Below are positions 1 through 8,521 of a DNA stretch of 64,000 nucleotides, in pieces. Origin of the DNA: Candidatus Nitrososphaera gargensis Ga9.2 (GTDB taxonomy: Archaea; Thermoproteota; Nitrososphaeria; Nitrososphaerales; Nitrososphaeraceae); NCBI RefSeq assembly GCF_000303155.1, contig NC_018719.1, forward strand, positions 2,232,001 to 2,296,000. Reading direction: 5' to 3'. Position 1 is the first letter of the stretch, and every line of letters starts with the position of its first letter. The notes beneath the pieces were generated by a model, which saw only the letters and a program-made list of their open reading frames with translations, ran no database searches and had not been told where the DNA came from. Both the position numbers and the translations under genes were made by a program.

Positions 1-9
1 GAGTAGCGA

Positions 10-513
10 ATGGGTAAACCCGGAATAATCGCTTTTCCCGTACTCCTCGTGCTGGGTGCAATCACGGGCTACCTGACGTACACATATTTCACCGCTGCAA
101 TCCCGCAGGCAGGGATCGTGGAATCGCCGTACCGTAAAGAGCTGTCGGCATCTGCAACAGACGAAGGCACCGGCCAAGCCGCTGGCGACCAGGTCGACAA
201 AACCAAGTTCTCAAACGTGGTGACTATCAGGATCCTTCAAGGAGCAGCTGCGCAGGGAAGCCCGGACTATGATCCGGACGCGGCAGTAGTGCCGTCTGAC
301 GCCCTGATAACATGGGTGAACGAGGACACCACCCTCCACACGGCAACAAGCGGCAAAGACATGAGCGACCCTGACAAGGGCAAGCTGTTTGATACCTCGT
401 ACCTGCAGCCAGGCGGCGAGTACAGCATACCGGCAGCAGACATTGGCAGTGGCGAACACGTATACTTTTGCGAGCTCCACCCATACATGGTGAGCACAGT
501 AACCGTACAATAA
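10..513 (+). CDS. Membrane-anchored blue copper (plastocyanin-like) protein
   Basis: A 167-residue protein with one N-terminal hydrophobic segment (about residues 5-29) that can act as an uncleaved signal anchor, a Ser/Ala/Asp-rich linker, and one cupredoxin domain from about residue 68 to the end. The expected type 1 copper ligands are all visible: His110 in TLHTATSG, then Cys154, His157 and Met160 in YFCELHPYM. The domain should lie outside the membrane and carry single electrons. Ammonia-oxidising archaea use many small blue copper proteins instead of cytochromes c, so a respiratory electron-carrier role is an inference from the family. Its redox partner cannot be told from the neighbours. 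Confidence 0.88.
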   Translation: MGKPGIIAFPVLLVLGAITGYLTYTYFTAAIPQAGIVESPYRKELSASATDEGTGQAAGDQVDKTKFSNVVTIRILQGAAAQGSPDYDPDAAVVPSDALITWVNEDTTLHTATSGKDMSDPDKGKLFDTSYLQPGGEYSIPAADIGSGEHVYFCELHPYMVSTVTVQ

Positions 514-749
514 TAGTAACAATAGTAAAGCAATAGCCGCCGCGATCTCTTTAATTTTAGTTTTATCTAGTTTTGGACAAAGCGTGAATCAAGATAAGAC
601 AGACATATTCTTCAAGAAAACCGATCTGCAAAAGTCAAGGCGCGCTAGGGCGTTGAGCAGCAAAAGTCGCCAGAAGTCTCAAGGGCAAGAAAAAGGTCGA
701 GCAAAGCAAAGGATTTAGAAAAAGCGCTAGGGCAGCGGCAACAACAGCA

Positions 750-1034
750 TCATTGCTTGTTGTTGTCGTCTGAAACAGGCTTGTCGCCAATGTTAAAGAG
801 CGACTTGTAAATTTCAACGAGCGCTTCGTGATACCTTGCGCCTACGTCGTCGCCCACCCTCCGGCATTCTTCGGCCGTGCTCTTTTGCTGCGCGATCCTC
901 TCGGCAAGGCGCTGCCTAAAGCCGGCAAATGCTGCAGCCAGTGACGTCTCTGCCCTGTCTTTTGTCCTCCTGTCCAGCTCTTCGGTGTCCTGGAGGTCTG
1001 CCATGAATTTGTCTAGATCTTTCTTGGTAATCAA
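750..1034 (-). CDS. Small charged alpha-helical protein of unknown function
   Basis: A 94-residue protein, rich in Lys, Arg, Glu and Ala, predicted by eye to be almost fully helical (a long amphipathic stretch from about residue 4 to 75, possibly coiled coil). It has no signal peptide, cysteines or recognised motif. Its ATG overlaps the stop of the winged-helix gene at 1031-1297 by four bases (ATGA), so the two are probably co-transcribed and translationally coupled. The coupling suggests a partner or effector of that regulator, but no function is recognised. Confidence 0.6.
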   Translation of the reverse strand: MITKKDLDKFMADLQDTEELDRRTKDRAETSLAAAFAGFRQRLAERIAQQKSTAEECRRVGDDVGARYHEALVEIYKSLFNIGDKPVSDDNNKQ

Positions 1035-1297
1035 GTGGGAGCTTCTCTTCCAACCAATTGGTTCATTGTATTGCAGGTTTCAAGCATCTTGATGCCTTTG
1101 TCAGTCGTCCTGTAGGTGTTCCTTTCCGGAATGTGCTCAAGCAGCCCGCTGTCCATCAGCAGTTTAAGGTATTCCCTGAGCTGCGTAAATGAAAGATATG
1201 CCTTGTACATGATCTTTGTCTTGGCGACGCCGTCGATCTCCCTTGCCGTGACCAGAATTTGACAAACGATCTCTGTCCTGCTTCTGTATTTGCCCAA
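1031..1297 (-). CDS. Small winged-helix transcriptional regulator
   Basis: An 88-residue single-domain protein that matches the small archaeal winged-helix type: a helical start (SRTEIVCQILVTAREI), a KTKIMYKAYLSFTQLREYL recognition region, and a wing ending in ERNTYRTTDKGIKML. The phrase TDKGIKML is the usual final beta-strand/helix of these stand-alone regulators. It likely binds DNA as a dimer. It is the first gene of a two-gene minus-strand unit with 750-1034, coupled by an ATGA overlap. A TATA-like element (TATAAAAG, about 1323-1330 read on the plus strand) lies near the start but its orientation is not decisive. The target genes are unknown. Confidence 0.75.
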   Translation of the reverse strand: MGKYRSRTEIVCQILVTAREIDGVAKTKIMYKAYLSFTQLREYLKLLMDSGLLEHIPERNTYRTTDKGIKMLETCNTMNQLVGREAPT

Positions 1298-1510
1298 GAC
1301 TGGGAGCTAGAACAGTCCTCTAGTATAAAAGAACTTGAAGAAGATTGTTATAGAACTTTTCTATACTCCAAGCCAAAGAACTCGTTCTTACAAGACCAGA
1401 TAGACAGCCACTCATAGCAAGATTTCTAGGTCCGAATTAAATAACACAGTAACTACTATAGCGATGAAGCTAGCCAGAAGGCGAGGAGTCTGTTGTAGAC
1501 GACGAGTCTG

Positions 1511-1692
1511 GCATACTTATAGTTATAAAGCAAGCGCAGGTTTGAGCAGGGCGGTACCAGGTTGAGCGTTAATACGTTCAGCAGGCCTGAGTAGGCGCTA
1601 CATCATTTCAAATCAAACCACTATGACGTTATGATGTGATACTTGACATCAAGATGCCCAAGATGAACGAGTTCCAGCTGTACCGGAAATAA
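1511..1692 (+). pseudogene. Decayed response-regulator receiver domain (fragment)
   Basis: Pieces of a receiver domain can be read across several frames. From 1511 one frame gives GILIVI (first beta strand), from 1544 another gives EQGG-RLSVNTFSRPE-ALHHFKSNHYDVM with an internal stop, and from 1639 a third gives ILDIKMPKMNEFQLYRK, ending at a stop at 1690. The last piece is the phosphorylation loop (DIxMPxMNxF) typical of single-domain archaeal response regulators. At least two frameshifts and one stop separate the pieces, so no working protein can be made. The remaining downstream part is too eroded to place. Confidence 0.6.
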
Positions 1693-2228
1693 GGAAGAAG
1701 AACAGAAGTGACGGGTCTGCTTCATGACTGTGTTTAAAATTTACGTACTTTGGGTGCGTGTTTCCGTACTACGACTCAAAATGTTTCAAAGCTCGCATCG
1801 ATGAAGGATCTGAACAGGACAGTGAAGTTACAACTGGAAGAGAGACAGAGAAACAGAGTATGTTCTTTTTAATGTACGAGCTGTATCATAAATGAATCTT
1901 GTCGTGCGGTGCAACTGTTCAGAGTGCAAATCACATACGCTGACAGATTGCATCAGCAGGAAATGCAGCTGCTGTGATCTGGAAGACACATTTATAATAC
2001 TAAGCAAGCAAGAAATGCCCAATATTCTGCTGGCATAATAATGATAATTCAATTCTATTTTATCCGACCGGCGCAGTAGTAGCTCTGCTGCTGATGGATG
2101 AAAATGTTATTACCATTTTAAATGATGCACGTCATGATGATGCATAAGGAAATCAAAAACAGCAGCGAGGAAAGAAGAAAAGTACCAGGCTGCTCGATAA
2201 GGCGCGCGCTGAAACAGAGACCAAGCCG
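1693..2228. other. Non-coding stretch without recognisable gene
   Basis: About 535 bp between the decayed receiver fragment and the next broken response regulator. I see only short open frames without family resemblance, including a minus-strand one at 1828-2052 whose composition does not look coding. It may hold further erosion products of the upstream receiver gene. No tRNA, repeat array or clear promoter is visible. Confidence 0.4.
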
Positions 2229-2677
2229 GTGATCCTGATAGCGATACCTCTTCCTGCATCCTTAATCTGCTGGCCGGCACTTTTTCAACTAAACAACTTT
2301 ACCATTTACACGGCTACTTCTGCCGAGGAATGCTTGGCGCTCTATAGCGACCTCAAGGATAACGTGGACATGATATTGATGGATGACGCGATTGCTGGCA
2401 ATAGTAGAGTAGAAGTAATAATCAATATCATGAGGATAAAGCTTGATCAAAGAATCATGGTAGTGGTAGAGAAGGATATTGTGAAAGCCGTGGCGATGAG
2501 GGTAGGTGCAGGCGTCGTAGTAATGAAACCTATATCGCCTACATAATCTTGCATCATGTCAACGACATGCTATTGCAGACCGAGTCGTTTCTGGATAGGA
2601 AGAGGGCAAAGTTTCAGCGGCGTCGCCAGCCTGGCCACCAAAACCGGCAAGCGACTGACAAAGACAGAGAATCATGA
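2229..2677 (+). pseudogene. Frameshifted response regulator upstream of a histidine kinase
   Basis: The longest open piece (GTG at 2229 to a stop at 2546) reads as most of a receiver domain: NNFTIYTATSAEECLALY, then VDMILMDDAI (phosphoacceptor region) and VVVMKPISP (conserved Lys). The first 20 or so codons read better in another frame (SDTSSCILNLLAGTFST), and after 2546 the last helix continues in yet another frame (LHHVNDMLLQTESFLDRKRA) to a TGA at 2675-2677. That TGA overlaps the ATG of the kinase at 2674, which is the expected coupling if the gene was once intact. So at least two indels have broken a regulator that was probably the partner of the kinase. Sequencing error is the main alternative. 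Confidence 0.62.
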
Positions 2678-3960
2678 AACGGTCAAATTTTCTAGTATTA
2701 TTTTTCATCGCGTATTATATAGTCGTGCAGCCTTGCAATCGCAACCTATCATTGGAATCCTCAAATGATAAGATTGCCAGAGTGATAACTGGGATTGAAG
2801 TTATTCAAGACCCTCATGATATACAGCGGCTATACACCAGTCTTGTCCAGTCTGCCAGAGAAGAGATTCTGTTATTACTTCCGACCACTAGCGCGTTCCT
2901 GAGAGAGCAAAAGATAGGGATAGTCCAATCGCTTCAGAATGCGGCCACGCGCGGGGTCAGCGTCAAAGTCCTTACGCCAACCAACGAAAAAATCCCGCCC
3001 ACAATGGAAGCCATGTTTCACAATAAGGACGGCAATATCGAAGTCAGGACCATAAGACACAAGTCAGCAATCAGAGGTTCTCACGAGGCCCGGACAAAGA
3101 TACTAGTCATTGATAGAAAAGAGTACCTGGTGGTAGAACTAAAGGACGATTCAAAGGAAACGTTTGTAGATGCTGTACGGTTGGCGATCTACTCAACCAC
3201 GCAATCCACTGCCAACTCTTACATCACCCTGTTTGAAAGTCTATGGGAACAGTCGGAACTTTATGAGCAGCTGGAAGCGCATGACAAGATGCAGAGGGAA
3301 TTTATCAACATAGCAGCGCACGAGCTTAGGACTCCGATACAGCCCATCATTGGTATGATAGACCTGCTGCAGGCGGGGTTCGAAAAGGGGAGCAAAGAAT
3401 CTAAGATTACAAAAGAGCAGCTCGAGCTCATTGCTCGCAATGCAATAAGGTTGGAACGTCTGGCCACGTCCATTCTTGAAGTCGCGAGGATTGAAAGCAA
3501 CTCGTTTAGTCTAAACAAGGAGAGATTTGACATAAATGAGAAGATAAGAAATGTCATTAGAGATATCAAGGGCCTATCAAGTTTCGGCAAGAAATTGAAA
3601 ATCCGGTTTGAAGCCGGCGAACCCCTCTTTGTCGAGGCAGACAAGACTAGGATATTTGAAGTGGTGTCTAACCTGATAGGAAATGCAATAAAGTTCACTG
3701 ATGAAGGCACGGTTACTGTAAAAGCCGAAAAGCAGGGCGGAGATGTTCAGGTGCAGGTAAGAGATACGGGCTCTGGAATTGACCCGGAAATTATGCCAAA
3801 GCTATTTACAAAATTTGCCACAAAATCCAAGCAGGGCACGGGGCTTGGGCTTTACATATCCAAGAAGATCATTGAAGCCCATGGCGGCAGGATTTGGGCG
3901 CAGAACAACGAGGATGGAAGGGGCGCAACCTTTTCGTTTACTCTGCCACTACTACTATAG
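2674..3960 (+). CDS. Sensor histidine kinase with N-terminal PLD/TrmB-like domain
   Basis: A 428-residue kinase. Residues 1-20 are hydrophobic and could be a membrane segment, or the true start is later. Residues about 35-195 form a domain resembling the phospholipase-D-like ligand domain often found in TrmB proteins and thaumarchaeal kinases (QSAREEILLLLPTTSAFL, VSVKVLTPTNE). The dimerisation H-box is AAHELRTPIQP with His216; the ATPase part follows with N-box VSNLIGNAIKF, G1 DTGSGID and G2 GTGLGLYISKKII near the C-terminus. It should autophosphorylate on His216 and pass phosphate to a receiver. Its ATG overlaps the stop of the broken receiver gene upstream, so it may now be an orphan. The signal sensed is unknown. 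Confidence 0.88.
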   Translation: MKRSNFLVLFFIAYYIVVQPCNRNLSLESSNDKIARVITGIEVIQDPHDIQRLYTSLVQSAREEILLLLPTTSAFLREQKIGIVQSLQNAATRGVSVKVLTPTNEKIPPTMEAMFHNKDGNIEVRTIRHKSAIRGSHEARTKILVIDRKEYLVVELKDDSKETFVDAVRLAIYSTTQSTANSYITLFESLWEQSELYEQLEAHDKMQREFINIAAHELRTPIQPIIGMIDLLQAGFEKGSKESKITKEQLELIARNAIRLERLATSILEVARIESNSFSLNKERFDINEKIRNVIRDIKGLSSFGKKLKIRFEAGEPLFVEADKTRIFEVVSNLIGNAIKFTDEGTVTVKAEKQGGDVQVQVRDTGSGIDPEIMPKLFTKFATKSKQGTGLGLYISKKIIEAHGGRIWAQNNEDGRGATFSFTLPLLL

Positions 3961-3990
3961 CCGGATTCAGTTTCTGGCCTGAAAAAGCTT

Positions 3991-4995
3991 TTGCCCGTTT
4001 GCACAGACTATTTTGTTCCGGGCAGCAAGTTTTGGAATGATAATATAGGCCAAATAGTACACGAGATACTATTGCGAAAAAATATCAGAGGTTTGCTGCC
4101 CCTTTTTGCCATCGTTGGCGGGTTTCTAGTAGTTGGCGCGATCCTTATCAGCTCGGGTATTCTTCCTGAAGAAAGGGCGAGGGAATTTCGTCCTCTCACC
4201 TATGTCTCGATGCCGTCTGACATGAAGGTGATACAAGAACCAACCCTTGATGAAAATGTGTTCATTTACGCAATCAACGATGTTGCGCAGCGCGGTATTG
4301 ACATTGCACAAAGAGATGCAAGAGTAAGGCAGATACTTGATGAGACAACAGATAGAAAGGCTGCCGTGACGATTGCTGCCGTCCAGCCCACGGTCATGGA
4401 GGACAGGCAAAGCGGAGAGCTTCTTTACAGCTCGATAGGTCAAGTAATAATTACAGCCAATTGGCAGGTGGTTGACGGGGCGCCCTATTCGGAGCCAAAG
4501 AACTTTGCCGAGATTGCAAACAAGAAACTAGAGTCGCGTCAACAGATCTGGCATGTCCTTGTTGACGTGGACGATGGTCAGGTTACGCAGGTTGTCCAGC
4601 AAGCGGACCGCGTCATTTCTGACGTGGTAAAGCCAAACCTTGTACGCGCGGACGTGAACATGTTTGTGCCAAATGCAATTATGGTAGATGCCAGCTCTAC
4701 GGTCAGGTGGCCCAACTCTTCAAACCTGCCGCACAACGTAGTGGGCATATTCAACAAGACAGCCGCACCAGATGCCCAAGGCAGTACTGGCCTGATCCCC
4801 GATAATAACAATTCAACAAGTAGTAGTACTAATGATGCACAATCGCCGTCTGTAATAGCAATAGATAGCGGGTTTATCCAGCCAGGTAGATCATGGCAGT
4901 ACCGCTTTGACGAAGCAGGAGTCTTTAACTATCTATGCACGATCCACGCAGAGGAAGGCATGAGGGGGACGCTGATAATAGCGCCTTCTTCATAA
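3991..4995 (+). CDS. Membrane protein with C-terminal cupredoxin domain
   Basis: A 334-residue protein starting at a TTG codon; no closer ATG precedes the membrane segment. One transmembrane helix lies at about residues 34-56. The middle part (about 65-215) is an extracytoplasmic domain I do not recognise. The C-terminal part is a cupredoxin: His248 in LPHNVVG and Cys316, His319 and Met324 in YLCTIHAEEGM. A Ser/Asn/Thr-rich insertion (about residues 270-285) interrupts the copper domain between strands. It probably serves as an anchored electron carrier or copper-binding protein. It is 30 bp downstream of the histidine kinase and in the same direction but with no clear functional link. Confidence 0.78.
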   Translation: MPVCTDYFVPGSKFWNDNIGQIVHEILLRKNIRGLLPLFAIVGGFLVVGAILISSGILPEERAREFRPLTYVSMPSDMKVIQEPTLDENVFIYAINDVAQRGIDIAQRDARVRQILDETTDRKAAVTIAAVQPTVMEDRQSGELLYSSIGQVIITANWQVVDGAPYSEPKNFAEIANKKLESRQQIWHVLVDVDDGQVTQVVQQADRVISDVVKPNLVRADVNMFVPNAIMVDASSTVRWPNSSNLPHNVVGIFNKTAAPDAQGSTGLIPDNNNSTSSSTNDAQSPSVIAIDSGFIQPGRSWQYRFDEAGVFNYLCTIHAEEGMRGTLIIAPSS

Positions 4996-5081
4996 TCATT
5001 CGTATCATCCACATCCGCTGGCTAATGGAAAGGTAGCAGTAGAGCTGCTGGATCAAGCAGCAGGCCCGCAAGTCTTCTTCT

Positions 5082-5508
5082 CTAACGTTCGCATCTTTGT
5101 ATCATTTCTATTAGTTGCCTTACATGAAACGGTTTTTGAAGAAAGCCGTTTATCTCAAGCGATGGAAATACTTTTCAAATTCAATCTGATCGATTTCAAA
5201 GGCTGTCATGAATATTATTGGAACATCAGGCACGATGGCCCGGGTTCTTCTTGCAAGTTCAAAGCCGCTGTGCCTTGGCATTCACACATCGGTGATAAGC
5301 ATCTTTACTTTTTTCTGCACCTCAATTCAATGTCTTCAAGAGCTTCTAGAGGATTTGTGAATGAATGAACGGCATAACCTTCGCGCTCGATAGAAATGGC
5401 AACAGAAACGATATCAGGCTCATCATATACAATGTGAATAATGCCTTTGCCGGGATCAATTTTAATCTGAGAATCCCTATCTATCACATGGCTGACATAC
5501 ACTATCAA
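5082..5508 (-). pseudogene. Broken response-regulator receiver gene
   Basis: Read on the minus strand, the first piece gives IIHIVYDEPDIVSVAISIE and REGYAVHSFTNPLEALEDIE (strand 1, acidic pocket and helix 1-2 of a receiver). A frameshift near 5315 is followed by KKVKMLITDV, a TGA, then MPRHSGFELARRTRAIVPDV and PIIFMTAFEIDQIEFEKYF, a second frameshift, and FPSLEINGFLQKPFHVRQL, ending at a TAG at 5082-5084. The order of the pieces matches a complete receiver domain, with the phosphoacceptor loop ITDV(stop)MP and the conserved Lys in QKPF. Three lesions make it a pseudogene. It is a paralogue of the intact regulators at 8522 and 16880. Confidence 0.75.
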
Positions 5509-5623
5509 ACACTAGCATTATTTAAGAAAGCAGGCAATTCCATTCATGTTATCTTAATGCCACAATTAACTGGAAGATTGCACCAGTTTTGCTTAATAAT
5601 ATGCTCATTTTCTCTTCATCTGA

Positions 5624-5833
5624 TTAGGCAAAATAAACGATGAAGGTCATCATCAATTATCTAATTACTGCGCACAGACGTTTGTCATTTTGTATAAGTG
5701 GCTTAATGAAGGTGGAGAGGAGAAAGGCGATAAGGCTTTGCAGATAGTCAAAGATGCTCTGCAAAACAATTTGGAGGCAAACGTTACCTACTACCAAGAG
5801 CTTGCCAAAGAATCAGAAATGAATGGACAGTAA
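5624..5833 (+). pseudogene. Start-less coding remnant, helical small protein
   Basis: An open frame of 69 codons reads as a plausible protein end: FVILYKWLNEGGEEKGDKAL, then QIVKDALQNNLEANVTYYQE and LAKESEMNGQ, ending at TAA 5831-5833. There is an in-frame TGA just upstream at 5621 and no ATG, GTG or TTG that would give a sensible start, so it looks like the 3' part of a gene that lost its beginning. A tiny frame of 23 codons (5823-5894) overlaps its end. I do not recognise the family. Confidence 0.35.
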
Positions 5834-6141
5834 CAACTCGCTTCGAGATATAAGGCTGCTTGCAAAGCTGTACAGGGGACTGTTAGAAAAATAATATAAT
5901 AGTAATAGAGATTATATGCAACAACTCCATATCCTAGACAAAATTGCACGCGACTGAATAGCTGCTCTTACCCTATTGCTCAATAGAACTTGGCGAGGGA
6001 TTGAGTGCGAGGCTTTAATTGGTCAGCTAACGGAAAGAATAGCTGCTGTGGATGAAACCACTATTGATCAGGCATCATCTCATAGTACATTCGGCGAATG
6101 TACCAGTGTGTTTTTTGTTGTCTTCTCACTAATCGTCTTGC

Positions 6142-6819
6142 ATGACTTCTTCTTTTAACATAACCAGAGATCGCCTAAAGCTGGCAGCGGTAGCTATTGC
6201 AGTAGCTTCTACCGCGATACTGCTGACGATCTATGGCAGCACGACAGTTTTTGCAAGCCACAGTTTTGAAGCTGGCGTGAGCGGGGATAATATCCCTGAC
6301 AACACTCACATTAGGCTAGATGGACTGACGCTGCCACCTGCTGGCGTCCTCCCAGTGTATGATGCAAGTCCAAACTTTATTTCTGGACATTTCTTGCTGA
6401 GAGCGCCATGCGATCCTGAAACCCATGTTCCATATGTGACGGTAATAGCAGGACACATTGACGAAAGTGAGCATGGGACCTATGTGGACAAAGTCCCACT
6501 GTATTACATCGCACATGCATCGACCGCAGGAAGCTGTGTGTTTCATGCTCACATACCTGACCCATTGAATGGTGGCGCAGCACGGGTGACAGACATCGTG
6601 CTGATCAACCTCTCAGGGCAGAATGTTACATTCAACGCTGGAGATGTTGTCGATGTCAACGTGCAGCGTGTGCTTGGCAGCATTTCAGACGCGCCTTATG
6701 ACGAAATGAAACTGCCTGGAAGCCTGGAGCACGGCAATCCAGTATTTGACCTAAATGACGACAATCCAAACAACGATGGACTGGGATTCGTCCACGAAAT
6801 GGAAGAGGAGGATGAATAA
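6142..6819 (+). CDS. Exported protein of unknown function
   Basis: A 225-residue protein with a clear Sec-type signal peptide: positive N-terminus (NITRDRLK), hydrophobic core at about residues 14-38 and a likely cleavage after VFASH. The mature part is rich in beta-forming residues and His (GHFLLRAPCDPETHVPYVTV, FHAHIPDPLNGG) and ends in an acidic tail. Two cysteines (in RAPCDPE and AGSCVFH) may form a disulfide. The stop overlaps the ATG of the next gene (6812), so the two exported proteins are translated as a pair. No known family was recognised; an outer-surface or copper/metal role would be a guess. Confidence 0.7.
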   Translation: MTSSFNITRDRLKLAAVAIAVASTAILLTIYGSTTVFASHSFEAGVSGDNIPDNTHIRLDGLTLPPAGVLPVYDASPNFISGHFLLRAPCDPETHVPYVTVIAGHIDESEHGTYVDKVPLYYIAHASTAGSCVFHAHIPDPLNGGAARVTDIVLINLSGQNVTFNAGDVVDVNVQRVLGSISDAPYDEMKLPGSLEHGNPVFDLNDDNPNNDGLGFVHEMEEEDE

Positions 6820-7594
6820 AGGAATGAAAGCGACGCTCTTTGGTTCGATAACAATGGCAGCAGCTATAGCAATGCTTCTAGCGGTACCGGCTGCATACAA
6901 TGCAATTGCTTTTCCGCACGCACACATGACTATCGATCCAGAACAGGAAAATGCCAATCCAATCTCGGTAGTCATTGGGCATTCAGACGAGCCCGCATAC
7001 GGAGTGCGCACGGCAATTCATAATGGAAAACACAATGTAGAAGTGCTTTTGGAGGATGCGGCAACAGCACTTCCACTTTCCGGGGCGACTCTCAAGGTTG
7101 ACAAATACTACTTTGCCAACATAGATTCGTTCAACAGAGCAAGTTCACCAAGCAACGCTGATAGGGTCGAAGAAAACGCCACACTGTCAGAAGTATTTGG
7201 AGAGCCCGGCCATTACGTGAATAGGCAGATAGTAAGAGAGGGCATTTACGGCTACAGAGTCTATGGTACAATTGATTATTTTGGAGTAGCTGAGGTTCCA
7301 ATAGACAGCACGGTATTTTGCAGTAGCGCAGAGGGAGACACGTCAAAGTTCAATAGCGAAGGATGGGGTGGAGGGTTCGGCTGCCCTGAAAACATCAACG
7401 ATATCCGGTTCCCGCTAAGACCTGTTCAGAGCTCATCGTCATCATCCAGCGTGAATCCAACGGCGTTAGAAGAAGATGGCCGAGGCCAACAGCAACAGTA
7501 CCAATTGCTTGCGATGGGCCTGCCGGTAGCGGGGCTTGCGGCATTCCTAGGAATAAGACAGTGGAAACACAAGAAAAATGACGAGAAAGAATAA
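6812..7594 (+). CDS. Exported, C-terminally anchored protein of unknown function
   Basis: I start this gene at the ATG at 6812 because it lies 5-8 bp after a strong purine-rich ribosome site (GGAAGAGGAGG) and overlaps the previous stop; an earlier in-frame ATG at 6755 would lie deep inside that gene. The 260-residue product has a signal peptide (ATLFGSITMAAAIAMLLAVP), an extracytoplasmic domain with beta-rich segments (VEVLLEDAATALPLSGATLK looks like a carboxypeptidase-regulatory or Ig-type fold), a Ser-rich linker (about residue 205-212) and a C-terminal membrane helix followed by RQWKHKKNDEKE. It therefore probably stays tethered to the membrane beside its upstream partner. Function unknown. 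Confidence 0.7.
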   Translation: MNKGMKATLFGSITMAAAIAMLLAVPAAYNAIAFPHAHMTIDPEQENANPISVVIGHSDEPAYGVRTAIHNGKHNVEVLLEDAATALPLSGATLKVDKYYFANIDSFNRASSPSNADRVEENATLSEVFGEPGHYVNRQIVREGIYGYRVYGTIDYFGVAEVPIDSTVFCSSAEGDTSKFNSEGWGGGFGCPENINDIRFPLRPVQSSSSSSSVNPTALEEDGRGQQQQYQLLAMGLPVAGLAAFLGIRQWKHKKNDEKE

Positions 7595-7633
7595 CCTTCC
7601 CCCTCTCTTCCTCATTCCTTCTTTTTTTATTTG
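7595..7633 (+). terminator. Pyrimidine/T-tract terminator
   Basis: A pyrimidine-only run with a seven-T tract (about 7622-7628) directly follows the stop of the exported-protein pair. Archaeal RNA polymerase terminates at such T-tracts without needing a hairpin, so this is the likely end of the 6142-7594 transcript. Confidence 0.45.
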
Positions 7634-7892
7634 CAAAAGTTACTTCTTTTATCTGGCAACAACAACATCATCATAAAATGATGGTGGTGGTGCCGCTGCT
7701 GCATCAACGCACGATATATTTGACAATAATTCCTCTGCGCTTCAACAGTAAAAGAGAGTACACACCCGCGTTTGAAGTAGAACTCCAAAATCCAGTTCTG
7801 TCGAGCAGTAGAACCATAGCCTGATGTTTTACAGGCTGCAGGTCGCAGGTGATAATGCTGAATGTGGAGCGGCGGCAAAAAAGCCATATAGT

Positions 7893-8165
7893 CTAAGTTG
7901 TGACTCTTATTTTTTGATACTGACGGTTTATCATGTCCAAGATAACTTCTGCGCCGCCCTGACCTAGCAGGTCTGCAAAGGCTTGTTCCAATTGCTTTAT
8001 CGGCACTATGGGTTCGCCAGGCTTTATGCGTATATTGTAATTTTTCTCAAGGTAGTGATACAAATTCCTCTTATTGGACTCACCTAAAACGCCAAGAGCT
8101 GAGTCCACGATGCTTGCCATATCAATTTTGTCACGTGTTGCTATTTTCATTTGTATTTCATCCAT
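7893..8165 (-). CDS. Small conserved protein, NitrOD5-like output domain
   Basis: A 90-residue soluble protein. The core LGESNKRNLYHYLEKNYNI, followed by PIKQLEQAFADLLGQGGAEV and a final ILDMINRQY, resembles the small helical output domain described from thaumarchaeal signalling proteins (NitrOD5 type), which occurs alone or fused to receivers. This similarity is from memory of the family pattern and was not searched. It is a single gene facing away from the response regulator at 8522. A link to two-component signalling is plausible given how many receiver genes surround it. Confidence 0.6.
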   Translation of the reverse strand: MDEIQMKIATRDKIDMASIVDSALGVLGESNKRNLYHYLEKNYNIRIKPGEPIVPIKQLEQAFADLLGQGGAEVILDMINRQYQKIRVTT

Positions 8166-8521
8166 GCTATTTGTTGCTGTTAGAAAGATGATTCTAGAGC
8201 AAGAAACTAAAGAGTAATTCTAAAGGTAACTACAAAACGTAGCTCAGTAGGCATTAATTGATTATGATTAAAACTCCACAATTGCCTAACAAAAGGCTGC
8301 TGCTACTGCGGGAACATAACACACATGTTATCATTATTTATTCGAGCGCATCAAGTCATCACCCTTATTGCCTAACAGCTAGCTATATCTAAATCCCATT
8401 CCGTTGCACAGCAGTCGGTTGCTAGAAGAATGCACGCTGCTGCATTTAGGTTGCTATAGAACATTATTAGGTAACTGTTTATTAATAGGATGATCGTGTG
8501 ATGCTTAGTATCTGACCATGA
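8166..8521. other. Intergenic region between divergent genes
   Basis: About 355 A/T-rich bp separate the minus-strand small protein from the plus-strand response regulator, so promoters for both should lie here. No further gene, repeat or structured RNA could be supported. Confidence 0.4.

Noticed and set aside
1828-2052. Minus-strand frame of 74 codons
   Set aside because: Composition is not protein-like and no motif or ribosome site is seen.
5365-5643. Plus-strand frame of 92 codons
   Set aside because: It lies mostly antisense to the decayed response regulator and reads as its shadow.
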